DNA of 64,000 nucleotides. It comes from Limnohabitans sp. 2KL-1 (GTDB lineage Bacteria > Pseudomonadota > Gammaproteobacteria > Burkholderiales > Burkholderiaceae_C). The notes beneath the pieces are model-generated. The model ran no database searches. It was not told the origin of the DNA and saw nothing but the letters and a program-made list of their open reading frames with translations. This document shows positions 32,771-42,142 of this stretch, in pieces. Where the stretch lies: the NCBI RefSeq assembly GCF_003063435.1, contig NZ_NESL01000001.1, positions 1 to 64,000 of the forward strand, given 5' to 3'. Both the position numbers and the translations under genes were made by a program. Position 1 is the first letter of the stretch; every line of letters begins with the position of its first letter.

Positions 32771-34516
32771 TCATTCTCGGTACAGCAGCCAATGTTCAAC
32801 TTTGGCGCACATCTGGTCCGGATCAAAAGGCTTGAGCATCACGTCGTCCAGCCCCTCTTTCCTGAAAGCCTCCAGGTCAACCGGGTTGACGTTGGCCGTC
32901 AGGCCCAGAATAACCACGTCTCTCGCGGGCAATGGCAGCTGGGTACGAATGACTTGGGTGGCCTCAATGCCGTCCATCTCGGGCATGACCATGTCCATCA
33001 GCACCAGGTCAAACACCTCTTGCTGCAACAAGTTCACCGCATGCTGGCCGTTGGTCGCGTCCACAATGTGGCTGTGTGGCCAAGCGTTTTTCAGCACCTG
33101 GCGTGCCAACAAACGGTTGACGGGATGGTCATCGGCGATCAGGAAACGCCAAGGCATTTGCGCTGTCTGGACTTCCCTGTTCTTTGTATCTTTCTTTTGC
33201 TCGGGGGCCGCGCATGCGTCCAGCGGCAATCGAAACCAAAAGTGCGAGCCCCGGCCTTTTTCACTTTCAAAATCAATGTCACCACCCAACAAATGAACCA
33301 AGGTGCGTGAAATGGCCAAACCCAGACCATTGCCGCCATACAGTGCCTGGATATCGCCATTGGCCTGGATGAACCGGTTGAAAATTTGCGCCTGCCTGTC
33401 CTGGGCAATGCCGATGCCAGTGTCTTGCACCGAAAACAACACGCCCGGGTTTTCCCACTGCACGCGCAAAAGCACCTGCCCCTGGTGCGTGAACTTGAGC
33501 GCATTGCCCAGCAGGTTCACCAGCACTTGCATCAAGCGATGGCGATCGGTGTGCACCCATTGCGGCAGACCCTCGTCCAACTCGATGCGGTAAGCCAAGT
33601 CCATGCTCTTGACGCGCGGCAAAAAAAGCTCGAATGCGTGCTGCACGGTTTTGCGCAGCTCGAAGGTCTCTGGCTGGATCACCAGATGGCCCGCCTGCAA
33701 TTGCGAGTAATCGAGGATGTCGTTGATCACCGTCATCAGATGATCGGCCGATTGGCGTGTGTGGTTCAGCACTTTGCGTGCCTCGGGCTTGTCACCCAGC
33801 CGAGCCAACAACAGGGCATTGAAGCCCAAAATTGCGTTCATAGGGGTGCGCAGTTCATGGCTGACCGAAGCGATGAAGTGTTCGCGCATCTCGGACGCAT
33901 GTTCCAGTTCTTCGCGCCGGGCCTCCAGCTCGCGTTGGTGGCTGCGGCTTTTCTCCAGCGCTTGACGGTACAAGTCGTCGTACATCAAAGGCACCACGAT
34001 CAAGGCCACCGTCACGAGGGTGTAGGTCAGGTAAGAGGAAAAAACGTGCGCTTTGCCGGTCTCAAATGCAGGCAACCAGCCACCGTGGGTCAGAATGGCC
34101 ATGACCAGCTGCAACACCACCACCACCAGCATCCAAAATGTACCGGCGCGGCGGTTGATGACATAAAAAGGCGTCAACGGCAGTAACAGCATCCAGGCCA
34201 GTCGCGGCGAATAAACGCCGCCGGTGACCCAAACGCCATAAAACAGCATCAGCGCACCCATGGCGGTGCCCAAATGGATGGCCACATGAATCGGTAAACC
34301 CCGGTGAACCAGCCACAACAAGGCCAGCAAAAAGACCGCATACACCGTGAAAATGACCGAGGAGTTCGGGTACGGACTGATCACAGCGTAGGTCAGCAAC
34401 ACCCCCGACATGATCAACACAAAAAAGAAGGCGTAAGGCATCTTGCCGTGGCGAAAACGCTCTGGCAGGCCCGCGATGATGCGCGCCTTCAATGGGTCTA
34501 TCCAAGTCATCGTCAT
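32771..34516 (-). CDS. Hybrid sensor histidine kinase b (unit 2)
   Basis: 581 residues. The start at 34516 was chosen because its ATG overlaps the kinase a stop by four bases (ATGA), exactly as in unit 1; the frame is open to 34621. The membrane sensor is like the unit 1 paralogue (GKMPYAF versus GRMPYVF; GGVYSPRLAWMLLLPLTPFY), followed by HisKA SVSHELRTPMNAILGFN, HATPase NLLGNALKFT, DTGIGIA and GGNGLGLAI (Asn where the others have Thr), and a receiver IADDHPVNRLLA with LVLMDMVMPEMDG. The linker has a basic patch (EQKKDTKNREVQ). Phosphorelay partner and signal are unknown. Confidence 0.88.
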   Translation of the reverse strand: MTMTWIDPLKARIIAGLPERFRHGKMPYAFFFVLIMSGVLLTYAVISPYPNSSVIFTVYAVFLLALLWLVHRGLPIHVAIHLGTAMGALMLFYGVWVTGGVYSPRLAWMLLLPLTPFYVINRRAGTFWMLVVVVLQLVMAILTHGGWLPAFETGKAHVFSSYLTYTLVTVALIVVPLMYDDLYRQALEKSRSHQRELEARREELEHASEMREHFIASVSHELRTPMNAILGFNALLLARLGDKPEARKVLNHTRQSADHLMTVINDILDYSQLQAGHLVIQPETFELRKTVQHAFELFLPRVKSMDLAYRIELDEGLPQWVHTDRHRLMQVLVNLLGNALKFTHQGQVLLRVQWENPGVLFSVQDTGIGIAQDRQAQIFNRFIQANGDIQALYGGNGLGLAISRTLVHLLGGDIDFESEKGRGSHFWFRLPLDACAAPEQKKDTKNREVQTAQMPWRFLIADDHPVNRLLARQVLKNAWPHSHIVDATNGQHAVNLLQQEVFDLVLMDMVMPEMDGIEATQVIRTQLPLPARDVVILGLTANVNPVDLEAFRKEGLDDVMLKPFDPDQMCAKVEHWLLYRE

Positions 34517-36261
34517 CGGCGCTCCTGCCTGGCCCATCGCACCTGTTGTCCCACGGTGCGCACCAACACCAAGGTGTCCATGGGTTTGTGCAGCACTTCG
34601 CTCATGCCAGCGGCCAGACACTTGTCCCGGTCCACCGGGTTGGTGTTGGCGGTCAACGCCAGGATCGGCATCTTCGCTGCTTTGTCAGGAAATTGCGCCC
34701 GGATTTTTTGGGTCAATTGCATGCCATCCATGTCCGGCATGATCATGTCCACCAAGGCGACATCGAACGCTTGTTTGTCCAGCAAATTCAAGGCCTTGGC
34801 AGCACTGTCCACCGTGGTGATTTCGGCTTTGGGCCAGCATTTTTGCAATTGCAACTGCGCCACCATCAAGTTCACCGTGTTGTCATCGACCACCAGCATC
34901 TTGAGCGCCTCGGCCACCAGGCCGTCATCGGGAACGTGGGCTTCGGCGGTCTGATCCTGGGCTGCGGCCAACGGAATCTCCAGCCAGAACATGGCCCCTT
35001 GACCGGGCTGGCTTTGCACACCGATTTGTCCACCATGCAGCAAGACCAGTTTTTCGCACAAGGTCAGCCCCAGGCCTGTGCCGCCATAAGCGCGGTTGGT
35101 CTGCACGTCCGCATGTTCAAAGCGTCGAAAAATGTGCTGCTGCCGCTCGGGTGCAATGCCTCGACCGGAGTCTTGCACCTCCACGCGCAAGGCATCACCT
35201 TGGCGCAGCATCCGCACCTGCACAAGCCCCTGCGAAGTGAACTTGATGGCGTTGTCCACGAGGTTGTTCAAGATCTGACTGAGCCTGCCTCGGTCACCAT
35301 GCAGGCGCATCGGCAAAGCCCGATCGCAGCTCATGCGCAGGGCCACGCCTTTGCTGAGGGCTTTTTCGCTGTACCTTTTTTCCAGCTCGTCAACCAGCCC
35401 TTGCAGCACATAGTCTTGAGGATTGAGCCTCAACTGCCCTGCTTGCAATTGCGAAAAATCCAGAATGTCGTTGACCACCTGAAGCAAATGTTCGGTGGAC
35501 CGCCGGATGTGTCCGACCACGGCCAACTGCTCGGGGTCATCGGCCAATTCACGGCGCAGCACGCCGTTGAAGCCCAAAATGGCATTCATCGGCGTGCGCA
35601 ACTCATGCCCTACAGCGGCCACAAATTCATCCTTGTGGGCTTGCGCCAGAATCAAGGCTTGGTGGGTGGCCAAAATGTCGTCATTGCGCTGGTTGAGCTT
35701 GCGCAGCTGCACCTGCTGCAAATGCTCATAGATGCGCACCCCCATCATCAGATTCAACAGCGCCAACAAATGGTTCAGCCAAGCCCAATTCGCAACAGAC
35801 GAAGACACCGGGGCATGGCTGCCCACCCATCCCATCCAGGTCATCCCGGTGAGCACCAGGATTGAAAACAACATGAGGCCTATCCAGACCAGTGTCGCCG
35901 CCCGGCCCAACAACAGCAAAACCGCCACAGACAGAACGCTGAGCCAAACCACCGATGTGGAATGGATGCCCCCTGTTTGGCTGGCCGTGAACACCGTCAA
36001 CAGCACCAACAGCGCCATGACCGTGTGGACGATGGTTGCAAACAATGCCCGCACTCGAACCCAAAAAAGCAAGCATGCGGCCAGGACCGAGACGGTCAAA
36101 TTGGCCCAAGACACCCAAAGAACGGGTGTGAAGAAAAAGCCAAACAAAGTGCTGAAACTCACCAACATCAAATAGATGGTGAGCATTTCCTGGCGCAAAA
36201 ATCCATCCGGACGAAATACGGCCGTCCAGAACGCGGGCAACAACTTTTTGATTCGCCGCAT
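34513..36261 (-). CDS. Hybrid sensor histidine kinase a (unit 2)
   Basis: 582 residues. The start at 36261 lies eight bases after the parB stop. Six hydrophobic segments (about 25-170), a coiled coil, HisKA AVGHELRTPMNAILGFN, HATPase NLVDNAIKFT, DSGRGIAP (Arg in the G1 box) and GGTGLGLTL, then a receiver LVVDDNTVNLMVA with phosphoacceptor region VALVDMIMPDMDG. It is paralogous to the unit 1 kinase at 29910 over the whole length but strongly diverged in the sensor, so the two probably detect different cues while using the same output. Confidence 0.88.
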   Translation of the reverse strand: MRRIKKLLPAFWTAVFRPDGFLRQEMLTIYLMLVSFSTLFGFFFTPVLWVSWANLTVSVLAACLLFWVRVRALFATIVHTVMALLVLLTVFTASQTGGIHSTSVVWLSVLSVAVLLLLGRAATLVWIGLMLFSILVLTGMTWMGWVGSHAPVSSSVANWAWLNHLLALLNLMMGVRIYEHLQQVQLRKLNQRNDDILATHQALILAQAHKDEFVAAVGHELRTPMNAILGFNGVLRRELADDPEQLAVVGHIRRSTEHLLQVVNDILDFSQLQAGQLRLNPQDYVLQGLVDELEKRYSEKALSKGVALRMSCDRALPMRLHGDRGRLSQILNNLVDNAIKFTSQGLVQVRMLRQGDALRVEVQDSGRGIAPERQQHIFRRFEHADVQTNRAYGGTGLGLTLCEKLVLLHGGQIGVQSQPGQGAMFWLEIPLAAAQDQTAEAHVPDDGLVAEALKMLVVDDNTVNLMVAQLQLQKCWPKAEITTVDSAAKALNLLDKQAFDVALVDMIMPDMDGMQLTQKIRAQFPDKAAKMPILALTANTNPVDRDKCLAAGMSEVLHKPMDTLVLVRTVGQQVRWARQERR

Positions 36262-36269
36262 TGCGTGCT

Positions 36270-37187
36270 TCAGCCGCGTAATTTTTCGATCAAGCCATTG
36301 AGCTCATCCAGCGATCCAAACTTAATGCTCAACTCCCCCATCTCTTCCATCTTGCCTTGGCGCTTGACCCTCTTTTTCACCCTCACCTCCACCTGCGCCA
36401 TCAGCAAGTCCGACAACTCCTCCTCCACCCGCCTCACATCTCTGCTCTTTTCCTTCTTGGGCTTTTGCACCACCAGGTTGAACTCCGCCCCCAGCCTCTT
36501 GACCAGGCTTTCCGCCTCTCGCACCGACATCTTCTTGGCCGCGATCTGATTGCCCGCCGTGATCTGCGCCGCCTTGTCCAGCGACAACAACGCCCTTGCA
36601 TGCCCCATGTCCAGATCCCCCGCCATCAGCATCGTCTGCACCGGCTCTGCCAGGTTCAGCAAGCGCAGCAAGTTGCTGCCCGCACTGCGTGAGCGCCCCA
36701 CCGCCTGCGCCGCCTCTTCGTGCGTCAGCCCAAACTCGCGGATCAGCCGCTGCAAGCCCTGCGCCTCCTCCAGCGGGTTGAGGTCTTCGCGCTGGATGTT
36801 CTCGATCAGCGCCATCGCCGCCGCTGCCTCGTTGGGCACATCGCGCACCAGCACCGGCACGCTCTCCAGTCCCGCCAGTTTGCTCGCCCGAAATCGCCTC
36901 TCCCCCGCAATGATTTCGTATTTGCCCGCGTTCTCTCCGTCGCTCAGCTGTCGCACCAAAATCGGCTGCATGATGCCCTGCGCCTTGATCGACTCGGCCA
37001 GCTCGTACAACGCCCCCTCGTCCATGCGCGTGCGCGGCTGGTACATGCCCGCCACCATCTGATCGAGCTTGAGCTGACTGGGCAAGCCACTCTCGGCATA
37101 TGACGCGGTATCGGGCGCTTCTTGCACTTTGGGGCCCAACAAGGCTTCCAGCCCTCGGCCCAGACCCTTGGGTTTCTTCGTGACCAT
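36270..37187 (-). CDS. parB: ParB chromosome-partition protein, parA-linked copy
   Basis: 305 residues with the ParB/Spo0J plan: N-terminal GLGRGLEALLG ParA-contact motif, CTP boxes (GERRFRA, NIQREDLNPLEEAQGLQRL), parS-binding helix-turn-helix and C-terminal dimerisation region. The ATG lies two bases after the stop of the RBBP9-like gene, so parA, hydrolase, parB and the two kinases form one operon. Four parS-like sites lie 2-3.5 kb upstream (39208-40529). ParB-parS complexes with ParA segregate origins and load SMC. Confidence 0.95.
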   Translation of the reverse strand: MVTKKPKGLGRGLEALLGPKVQEAPDTASYAESGLPSQLKLDQMVAGMYQPRTRMDEGALYELAESIKAQGIMQPILVRQLSDGENAGKYEIIAGERRFRASKLAGLESVPVLVRDVPNEAAAAMALIENIQREDLNPLEEAQGLQRLIREFGLTHEEAAQAVGRSRSAGSNLLRLLNLAEPVQTMLMAGDLDMGHARALLSLDKAAQITAGNQIAAKKMSVREAESLVKRLGAEFNLVVQKPKKEKSRDVRRVEEELSDLLMAQVEVRVKKRVKRQGKMEEMGELSIKFGSLDELNGLIEKLRG

Positions 37188-37202
37188 GGTCAATCTTTCA
37201 AA
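36277..37202. repeat. 926-base direct repeat, copy 2 (parB gene)
   Basis: Partner of 31718-32643, three substitutions in 926 bases. The boundaries coincide with the parB gene rather than with an operon or mobile element. Confidence 0.95.
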
Positions 37203-37729
37203 AAGGTTTGCAACAACGCACGGCCTTGCGGCCAATCGCCCAACGCCGAATCAGCGTTGATGTGCCCGGCATGCCCCAGGTCTACCCAGCTGGCACGCCA
37301 GTCATTGGCCATTTGCTGCGCTCGTTCAACGGAGCAATAAGGATCATTCTGGCTGCCCACCAAGATGCTGGCGAACGGCAAGGGCTGCCGCACGATGGGG
37401 GACCAACCAGACAATTTGTTTTTCATATCATGAGATTCAACATCCCCGGGCGCCACCAACAATGCCCCCTGCACCCGAGCGGTGTGCCTCGAAAATGCGG
37501 CCCATGCCGCCACCTGAATACAGCCCAGGCTGTGCGCCACCAACAACACAGAGCCAGGTGCGTCAATCACAACTTCGTCGAGCCGTGCCAACCAATCGCC
37601 ACGACGTGGACGCATCCAGTCGTTTTGTTCGACCAAAGTGTCCCCAAAGCGGCGGACCCAATGCATTTGCCAGTGCTCTGGCCCACTGCCCTGCCAACCC
37701 GGCAAGATCAAGACCGTCACGTTTTTCAT
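37190..37729 (-). CDS. RBBP9/YdeN-type serine hydrolase
   Basis: 179 residues from ATG 37729. The alpha/beta-hydrolase pattern of the small RBBP9 family is present: MKNVTVLILPGWQGSGPEHW, the nucleophile elbow VAHSLGCIQVAAWAAF, acid region ILVGSQNDPYCS and the terminal His in DLGHAGHINADSALG. The substrate is unknown. It is sandwiched between parA (seven bases upstream) and parB (two bases downstream), so it is made with the partition proteins. Confidence 0.85.
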   Translation of the reverse strand: MKNVTVLILPGWQGSGPEHWQMHWVRRFGDTLVEQNDWMRPRRGDWLARLDEVVIDAPGSVLLVAHSLGCIQVAAWAAFSRHTARVQGALLVAPGDVESHDMKNKLSGWSPIVRQPLPFASILVGSQNDPYCSVERAQQMANDWRASWVDLGHAGHINADSALGDWPQGRALLQTFLKD

Positions 37730-37736
37730 GCCGCCC

Positions 37737-38507
37737 TCACAGGCCGGGCGCACGTTTGACCATCTCGTGGGCAAACTCTACATAGGCCTGACTGCCCTTG
37801 GCCGACGGATCAAACACCACACCAGGCAAGCCGTAGCTGGGCGCTTCTGCCAAACGCACATTGCGCGGGATCACGGTGTCAAACACCTTGTCGCCAAAGT
37901 GGGCCTTGAGTTGGTCGCTGACCTGCACCTGCAAAGTGATGCGCGGATCGAACATGACGCGCAGCAAGCCAATGATCTTCAGGTCCTTGTTCAGGTTCGC
38001 GTGCACCTGCTTGATGGTGTTGACCAGATCGGTCAGCCCTTCCAGAGCAAAGTATTCGCACTGCATGGGCACGATCACGCCATGGGCTGAGCACAAACCA
38101 TTGAGCGTGAGCATGGACAGGGATGGCGGGCAATCGATCAGCACGAAATCGTAATCGGCATCCGCTGCCAGCAACGCGTTCTTCAGACGCTGATCGCGGT
38201 GCTCCAACTGCACCAATTCCACCTCGGCACCGGCCAGTTCACGGTTGGCGCTCAGCACGTCGTAGCCGCACTTGTCAGCCTTGACCACCGCCTCGGCGAC
38301 CGACGCCGACTCCAGCAGCACATCGTAAACACTCAGCGCGACAGCTCGCTTGTCGATGCCCGAACCCATAGTGGCGTTGCCTTGCGGGTCAAGATCAACC
38401 AGCAACACCCGCTGACCGACTTTGGCCAAGCCAGCGGCCAAATTCACGGTGGTGGTGGTTTTGCCGACGCCACCCTTTTGGTTGGCAATGCAGAAAATCT
38501 TGGCCAT
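37737..38507 (-). CDS. parA: ParA chromosome-partition ATPase
   Basis: 256 residues, the chromosomal (Soj) size, without the N-terminal helix-turn-helix of plasmid ParA. Deviant Walker A IANQKGGVGKTTTTVNLAAG, Walker A' LLVDLDPQGNATMGSG and DFVLIDCPPSLSMLTLN. It binds DNA as an ATP dimer and pulls ParB-parS. First gene of the parA-hydrolase-parB-kinase operon; lysE lies 15 bases upstream on the same strand. Confidence 0.95.
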   Translation of the reverse strand: MAKIFCIANQKGGVGKTTTTVNLAAGLAKVGQRVLLVDLDPQGNATMGSGIDKRAVALSVYDVLLESASVAEAVVKADKCGYDVLSANRELAGAEVELVQLEHRDQRLKNALLAADADYDFVLIDCPPSLSMLTLNGLCSAHGVIVPMQCEYFALEGLTDLVNTIKQVHANLNKDLKIIGLLRVMFDPRITLQVQVSDQLKAHFGDKVFDTVIPRNVRLAEAPSYGLPGVVFDPSAKGSQAYVEFAHEMVKRAPGL

Positions 38508-38522
38508 AAAAGTCCGCTCAGG

Positions 38523-39137
38523 TTATTTGGAAATGGCCAACTTGATGCCAAAACCCACAAGAAAAATACCCGCCAACTTTTCCAGCACGCGCCCGATCAA
38601 CGGGTTCGCTCGCATGCGCTCGGCCAGGTAATAGGTGAGCAAAGTCATGGCCGCGCCATAAAGAAAGGTCAACCCGGCGATGGTCGCGGCCATGGCACCA
38701 AAACTGATCAAACCCAAATGGGTTTTGGGGTCCACAAACAAGGGGAAGAACGCCATGTAAAAAACAATCGCTTTGGGATTCAAGAGCGTGATGGTCAAGG
38801 CTTGTTGCAAGTATTGACGAGGACGAATGTTCATCACAGGCGCGTCGCCCGGTTTGGCAGACAACATCTTCCAGCCCAGCCAAGCCAGGTAAACAGCGCC
38901 CGACCACTGGATGGCAGCAAACGCAGTGGGGTAAGTGGCCAGCACGGCGGCCACACCGGCCACGGCCAACCACATGAGCACCTGATCGCCAAGAATCACG
39001 CCCAAGGTGGCCATCAAGCCCCCTGCCAACCCACCCTTGCTGGTGGAGGTGATCAGGGCCAGGTTGCCGGGGCCAGGAATGGCCAAAAACAACACGATCG
39101 CGGCCACAAACGCGCCATAGTCAGAGATGCCGAACAT
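38523..39137 (-). CDS. LysE/RhtB family amino-acid exporter
   Basis: 204 residues, about six transmembrane helices. The N-terminal signature AIPGPGNLALITSTSKGGLA and the mid-protein YLAWLGWKML and LNPKAIVFYMAFFPLFVDP are typical. It is an inner-membrane exporter of amino acids or homoserine-type compounds. It is positioned between rsmG and parA, and a perfect parS is in its upstream gap (39138-39347). Confidence 0.88.
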   Translation of the reverse strand: MFGISDYGAFVAAIVLFLAIPGPGNLALITSTSKGGLAGGLMATLGVILGDQVLMWLAVAGVAAVLATYPTAFAAIQWSGAVYLAWLGWKMLSAKPGDAPVMNIRPRQYLQQALTITLLNPKAIVFYMAFFPLFVDPKTHLGLISFGAMAATIAGLTFLYGAAMTLLTYYLAERMRANPLIGRVLEKLAGIFLVGFGIKLAISK

Positions 39138-39207
39138 ACTTTTTCTTTAAAAGAGAATGGGCTGAGTGTAAGTGATGCCTGCACAGCCAGCGCAGAACAA
39201 AGCGTCG

Positions 39208-39223
39208 TGTTTCACGTGAAACA
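39208..39223. other. parS site, perfect 16-mer
   Basis: TGTTTCACGTGAAACA, identical to the universal chromosomal parS consensus, in the gap between rsmG and lysE. ParB binding site. Confidence 0.95.
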
Positions 39224-39347
39224 CCCCATTGCGCCGATCAAAGCGATCAAAGCGAAGGATGTTGTATCGGCGCTGAGCCTGCGGTTCAACGTCCGTTACG
39301 CGTGAACCCACGCAGGAGCATCCTCGTCAAAAAACAAACACGAGAAA

Positions 39348-40004
39348 TCAGAGTTGAGCCGTCGTCTCAGGCTTCATCCAGACCAAGCAACGCTCTACAT
39401 CCAGGCCTGGCACCATCAATGGTTCCACGTGAAACATTTGCACATTGCCAGGCAAAGCATCGATTTCATCTTGCGGATGTTTGCCCTTCATGGCCATCCA
39501 CACGCCACCGTCAGCCAGCGCGGAGCGTGACCAGGTCACAAAGTCAGGCAAAGAAGCAAACGCCCGGGAGCAGATCACTTGGTAAGGATCGGTCAAAGAC
39601 TCCACCCGCGCATGCAGCCCGCGCAAATTGGGCAATTTCAAGCTGACCGCCACCTGTTGCACAAATGCGGCTTTTTTAGCCACGGTGTCCACGCAGGTCA
39701 CATTCAGTTCAGGCATACAGATGGCCAAGACCACGCCGGGCAAGCCCCCACCTGAACCCACATCGAGCACACGAATCGACTTCCCTTGGGTATGACGGCT
39801 CAAGGGTCCAACCGCCGTCAGGCTGTCCAGCAGATGGTGCGTCAACATCTCCGCCGGATCGCGCACAGCCGTCAGGTTGTACACCCGGGTCCATTTCTGG
39901 ATCAGCCCCAGATAATCCAGCAAGCGTTGCTGCTGTTCAGCCGACAAGTTCAAACCCAGCGCCTGCACTCCAGCACTCAGGCCCTCCGCGAGGTTCATGC
40001 TCAT
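39348..40004 (-). CDS. rsmG: 16S rRNA (guanine527-N7)-methyltransferase
   Basis: 218 residues. The SAM-binding core is [19 protein letters not shown], with [20 protein letters not shown] before it and the substrate-binding [13 protein letters not shown] after it. It methylates N7 of G527 in 16S rRNA. Its ATG overlaps the mnmG stop by four bases (ATGA), so the pair is co-translated. A degenerate parS lies inside its 3' part (39421). Confidence 0.93.
   Translation of the reverse strand: MSMNLAEGLSAGVQALGLNLSAEQQQRLLDYLGLIQKWTRVYNLTAVRDPAEMLTHHLLDSLTAVGPLSRHTQGKSIRVLDVGSGGGLPGVVLAICMPELNVTCVDTVAKKAAFVQQVAVSLKLPNLRGLHARVESLTDPYQVICSRAFASLPDFVTWSRSALADGGVWMAMKGKHPQDEIDALPGNVQMFHVEPLMVPGLDVERCLVWMKPETTAQL
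39421..39436. other. Degenerate parS-like site in rsmG
   Basis: GGTTCCACGTGAAACA, 14 of 16 matches to parS, inside the rsmG coding region. Confidence 0.6.
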
Positions 40005-41971
40005 GCAGGCTGTCCTTCAACGGCCGAGTGCATGAAACCTTTGAAGCCACCCTTTTTCAGGTGAATCAACAACAGCGACACGCTAGCCGGGGTGATGCCC
40101 GAGATGCGCGAGGCCTGGCCCAGGGTTTCGGGCCGGTGTTTGGCCAGTTTCTGGCGGGCTTCGATCGACAAGGCCGAGACCTGCATGTAATCCAGACTCT
40201 CGGGCAATCGCAGGTGTTCGTAAAAAGCTGCCCGTTCCACCTCGCCCTTTTGGCGGTCGATGTAGCCGGAATACTTGGCAGCAATCTCGACTTGCTCAAT
40301 GACCGTGGCGCTCAACTCACCCAAGGTTTCACGTGAAACATCGGCGCTGGCCATGCGCCCTTCGTCCAAAGACATCAGAGCTTGGTAAGACACATTCGGT
40401 CTGCGCAGCAAATCAAAGAGGTTGTGTTCGTGCTCAATCGCCTTGCCCAGAACCCGTTCAGATTCTGCAGCCGGCAGGTTGCGTGGGTTCACCCAAACAG
40501 ACTTCAGGCGTTCTGTTTCACGTGAAACAGCATCGCGTTTTCGGCTGAACGCATCCCAACGGGCGTCATCCACCAGCCCCATCTGCCGCCCCGCTTCGGT
40601 CAGGCGGGCATCTGCATTGTCTTCGCGCAGTTGCAAGCGGAACTCGGCCCGGCTGGTGAACATGCGGTAAGGCTCGGTCACTCCTTGCGTGACCAGGTCG
40701 TCCACCAGCACGCCCAGATACGCCTGATCGCGTGCGGGTGTCCAGGCCGCTTCGCCACGGCATTGCAGCGCGGCATTGATGCCGGCAAACAAGCCCTGAG
40801 CGGCGGCTTCTTCGTAACCGGTGGTGCCGTTGATCTGACCGGCAAAAAACAAGCCATTGATCTGCTTGGTTTCAAAGCTGTTTTTCAACGCCCGCGGGTC
40901 AAAGTAGTCGTATTCGATGGCGTAGCCGGGGCGCAGGATGTGGCAATTTTCCAGACCCTTCATCGAGCGCACTAGGTCGTACTGGATGTCAAACGGCAAA
41001 CTGGTCGAGATGCCGTTGGGGTAATACTCGTTCGTCGTCAAGCCTTCGGGCTCCAGAAAAATCTGGTGGCTGTCCTTGTCGGCAAAGCGGTTGATCTTGT
41101 CTTCCACGCTCGGGCAATAGCGCGGGCCCACGCCCTCGATCTTGCCGGTGAACATGGGACTGCGGTCAAAGCCGGAGCGGATGATCTCGTGCGTGCGTTC
41201 GTTGGTGTGGGTGATCCAGCACGGCACTTGCTGGGGGTGCATGTCGGCACGGCCCATGAAGCTGAACACCGGCACGCCACCCTCGGGGTTCATGCCGCCG
41301 GGCATGCCATCGCCGGGCTGTTCAGTGCACAGGCTGAAGTCGATGGTGCGGCCGTCCAGGCGCGGCGGCGTGCCGGTTTTCAGACGCCCTTGCGGCAGCT
41401 TCAGTTCTTTCAATCGCGCCGACAGGCTGACCGCAGGCGGATCGCCAGCCCTGCCCGCTGCATAGTTTTGCAGCCCCACATGGATCTTGCCGTCCAGAAA
41501 AGTGCCGGCCGTCAGCACCACAGTGCGCGAACGGAAACGGATACCCACCTGCGTCACGGCACCCACGACCCGGTCGCCTTCGACCATCAAATCATCGACG
41601 GCCTGCTGGAACAGCCAGAGGTTGGGCTGGTTTTCCAGCATACGACGGATCGCGGCCTTGTAAAGAATACGGTCGGCCTGGGCACGGGTAGCACGCACGG
41701 CCGGCCCCTTGGAGCTGTTCAAGATGCGGAACTGGATACCGCCTTCGTCGGTGGCCAGCGCCATGGCACCGCCCAAGGCGTCCACCTCTTTGACCAGATG
41801 GCCCTTGCCAATGCCACCGATGCTGGGGTTGCAGCTCATCTGCCCCAGCGTCTCGATGTTGTGGCTGAGCAAGAGCGTTTTGCAGCCCATGCGTGCAGCA
41901 GCCAGCGCAGCTTCGGTTCCGGCATGGCCGCCACCGACCACGATCACATCGAATTCTTGAGGGTAAAGCAT
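40001..41971 (-). CDS. mnmG: tRNA uridine-5-carboxymethylaminomethyl modification enzyme MnmG (GidA)
   Basis: 656 residues from ATG 41971; the frame runs to 42058, but homology begins [23 protein letters not shown]-binding [17 protein letters not shown], the [16 protein letters not shown] motif with its catalytic Cys, [13 protein letters not shown] and a C-terminal GidA-associated helical domain ([18 protein letters not shown]). With MnmE it modifies U34 of tRNAs. First gene of the mnmG-rsmG pair. Two parS sites are embedded in its 3' half. Confidence 0.95.
   Translation of the reverse strand: MLYPQEFDVIVVGGGHAGTEAALAAARMGCKTLLLSHNIETLGQMSCNPSIGGIGKGHLVKEVDALGGAMALATDEGGIQFRILNSSKGPAVRATRAQADRILYKAAIRRMLENQPNLWLFQQAVDDLMVEGDRVVGAVTQVGIRFRSRTVVLTAGTFLDGKIHVGLQNYAAGRAGDPPAVSLSARLKELKLPQGRLKTGTPPRLDGRTIDFSLCTEQPGDGMPGGMNPEGGVPVFSFMGRADMHPQQVPCWITHTNERTHEIIRSGFDRSPMFTGKIEGVGPRYCPSVEDKINRFADKDSHQIFLEPEGLTTNEYYPNGISTSLPFDIQYDLVRSMKGLENCHILRPGYAIEYDYFDPRALKNSFETKQINGLFFAGQINGTTGYEEAAAQGLFAGINAALQCRGEAAWTPARDQAYLGVLVDDLVTQGVTEPYRMFTSRAEFRLQLREDNADARLTEAGRQMGLVDDARWDAFSRKRDAVSRETERLKSVWVNPRNLPAAESERVLGKAIEHEHNLFDLLRRPNVSYQALMSLDEGRMASADVSRETLGELSATVIEQVEIAAKYSGYIDRQKGEVERAAFYEHLRLPESLDYMQVSALSIEARQKLAKHRPETLGQASRISGITPASVSLLLIHLKKGGFKGFMHSAVEGQPA
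40325..40340. other. parS-like site in mnmG
   Basis: GGTTTCACGTGAAACA, 15 of 16 matches to parS. Confidence 0.85.
40514..40529. other. parS site in mnmG, perfect 16-mer
   Basis: TGTTTCACGTGAAACA inside the coding region; it encodes part of the VSRETERL segment without disturbing it. Confidence 0.95.
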
Positions 41972-42142
41972 GAAAAGTCTGCCAGTTGGGACGTGCCAGC
42001 GGCACAAGAACATCCAAGGCATAAACCAATGCCAGGGCCTGCCCGACGGGGCAAACAAAAGATGCTCATTTTACAGGCAGGCTGTTTGCAGCCGCATATT
42101 GATCTACGAAACCCCGAATCTGCGGGGTTCCATTAAAAGGTC

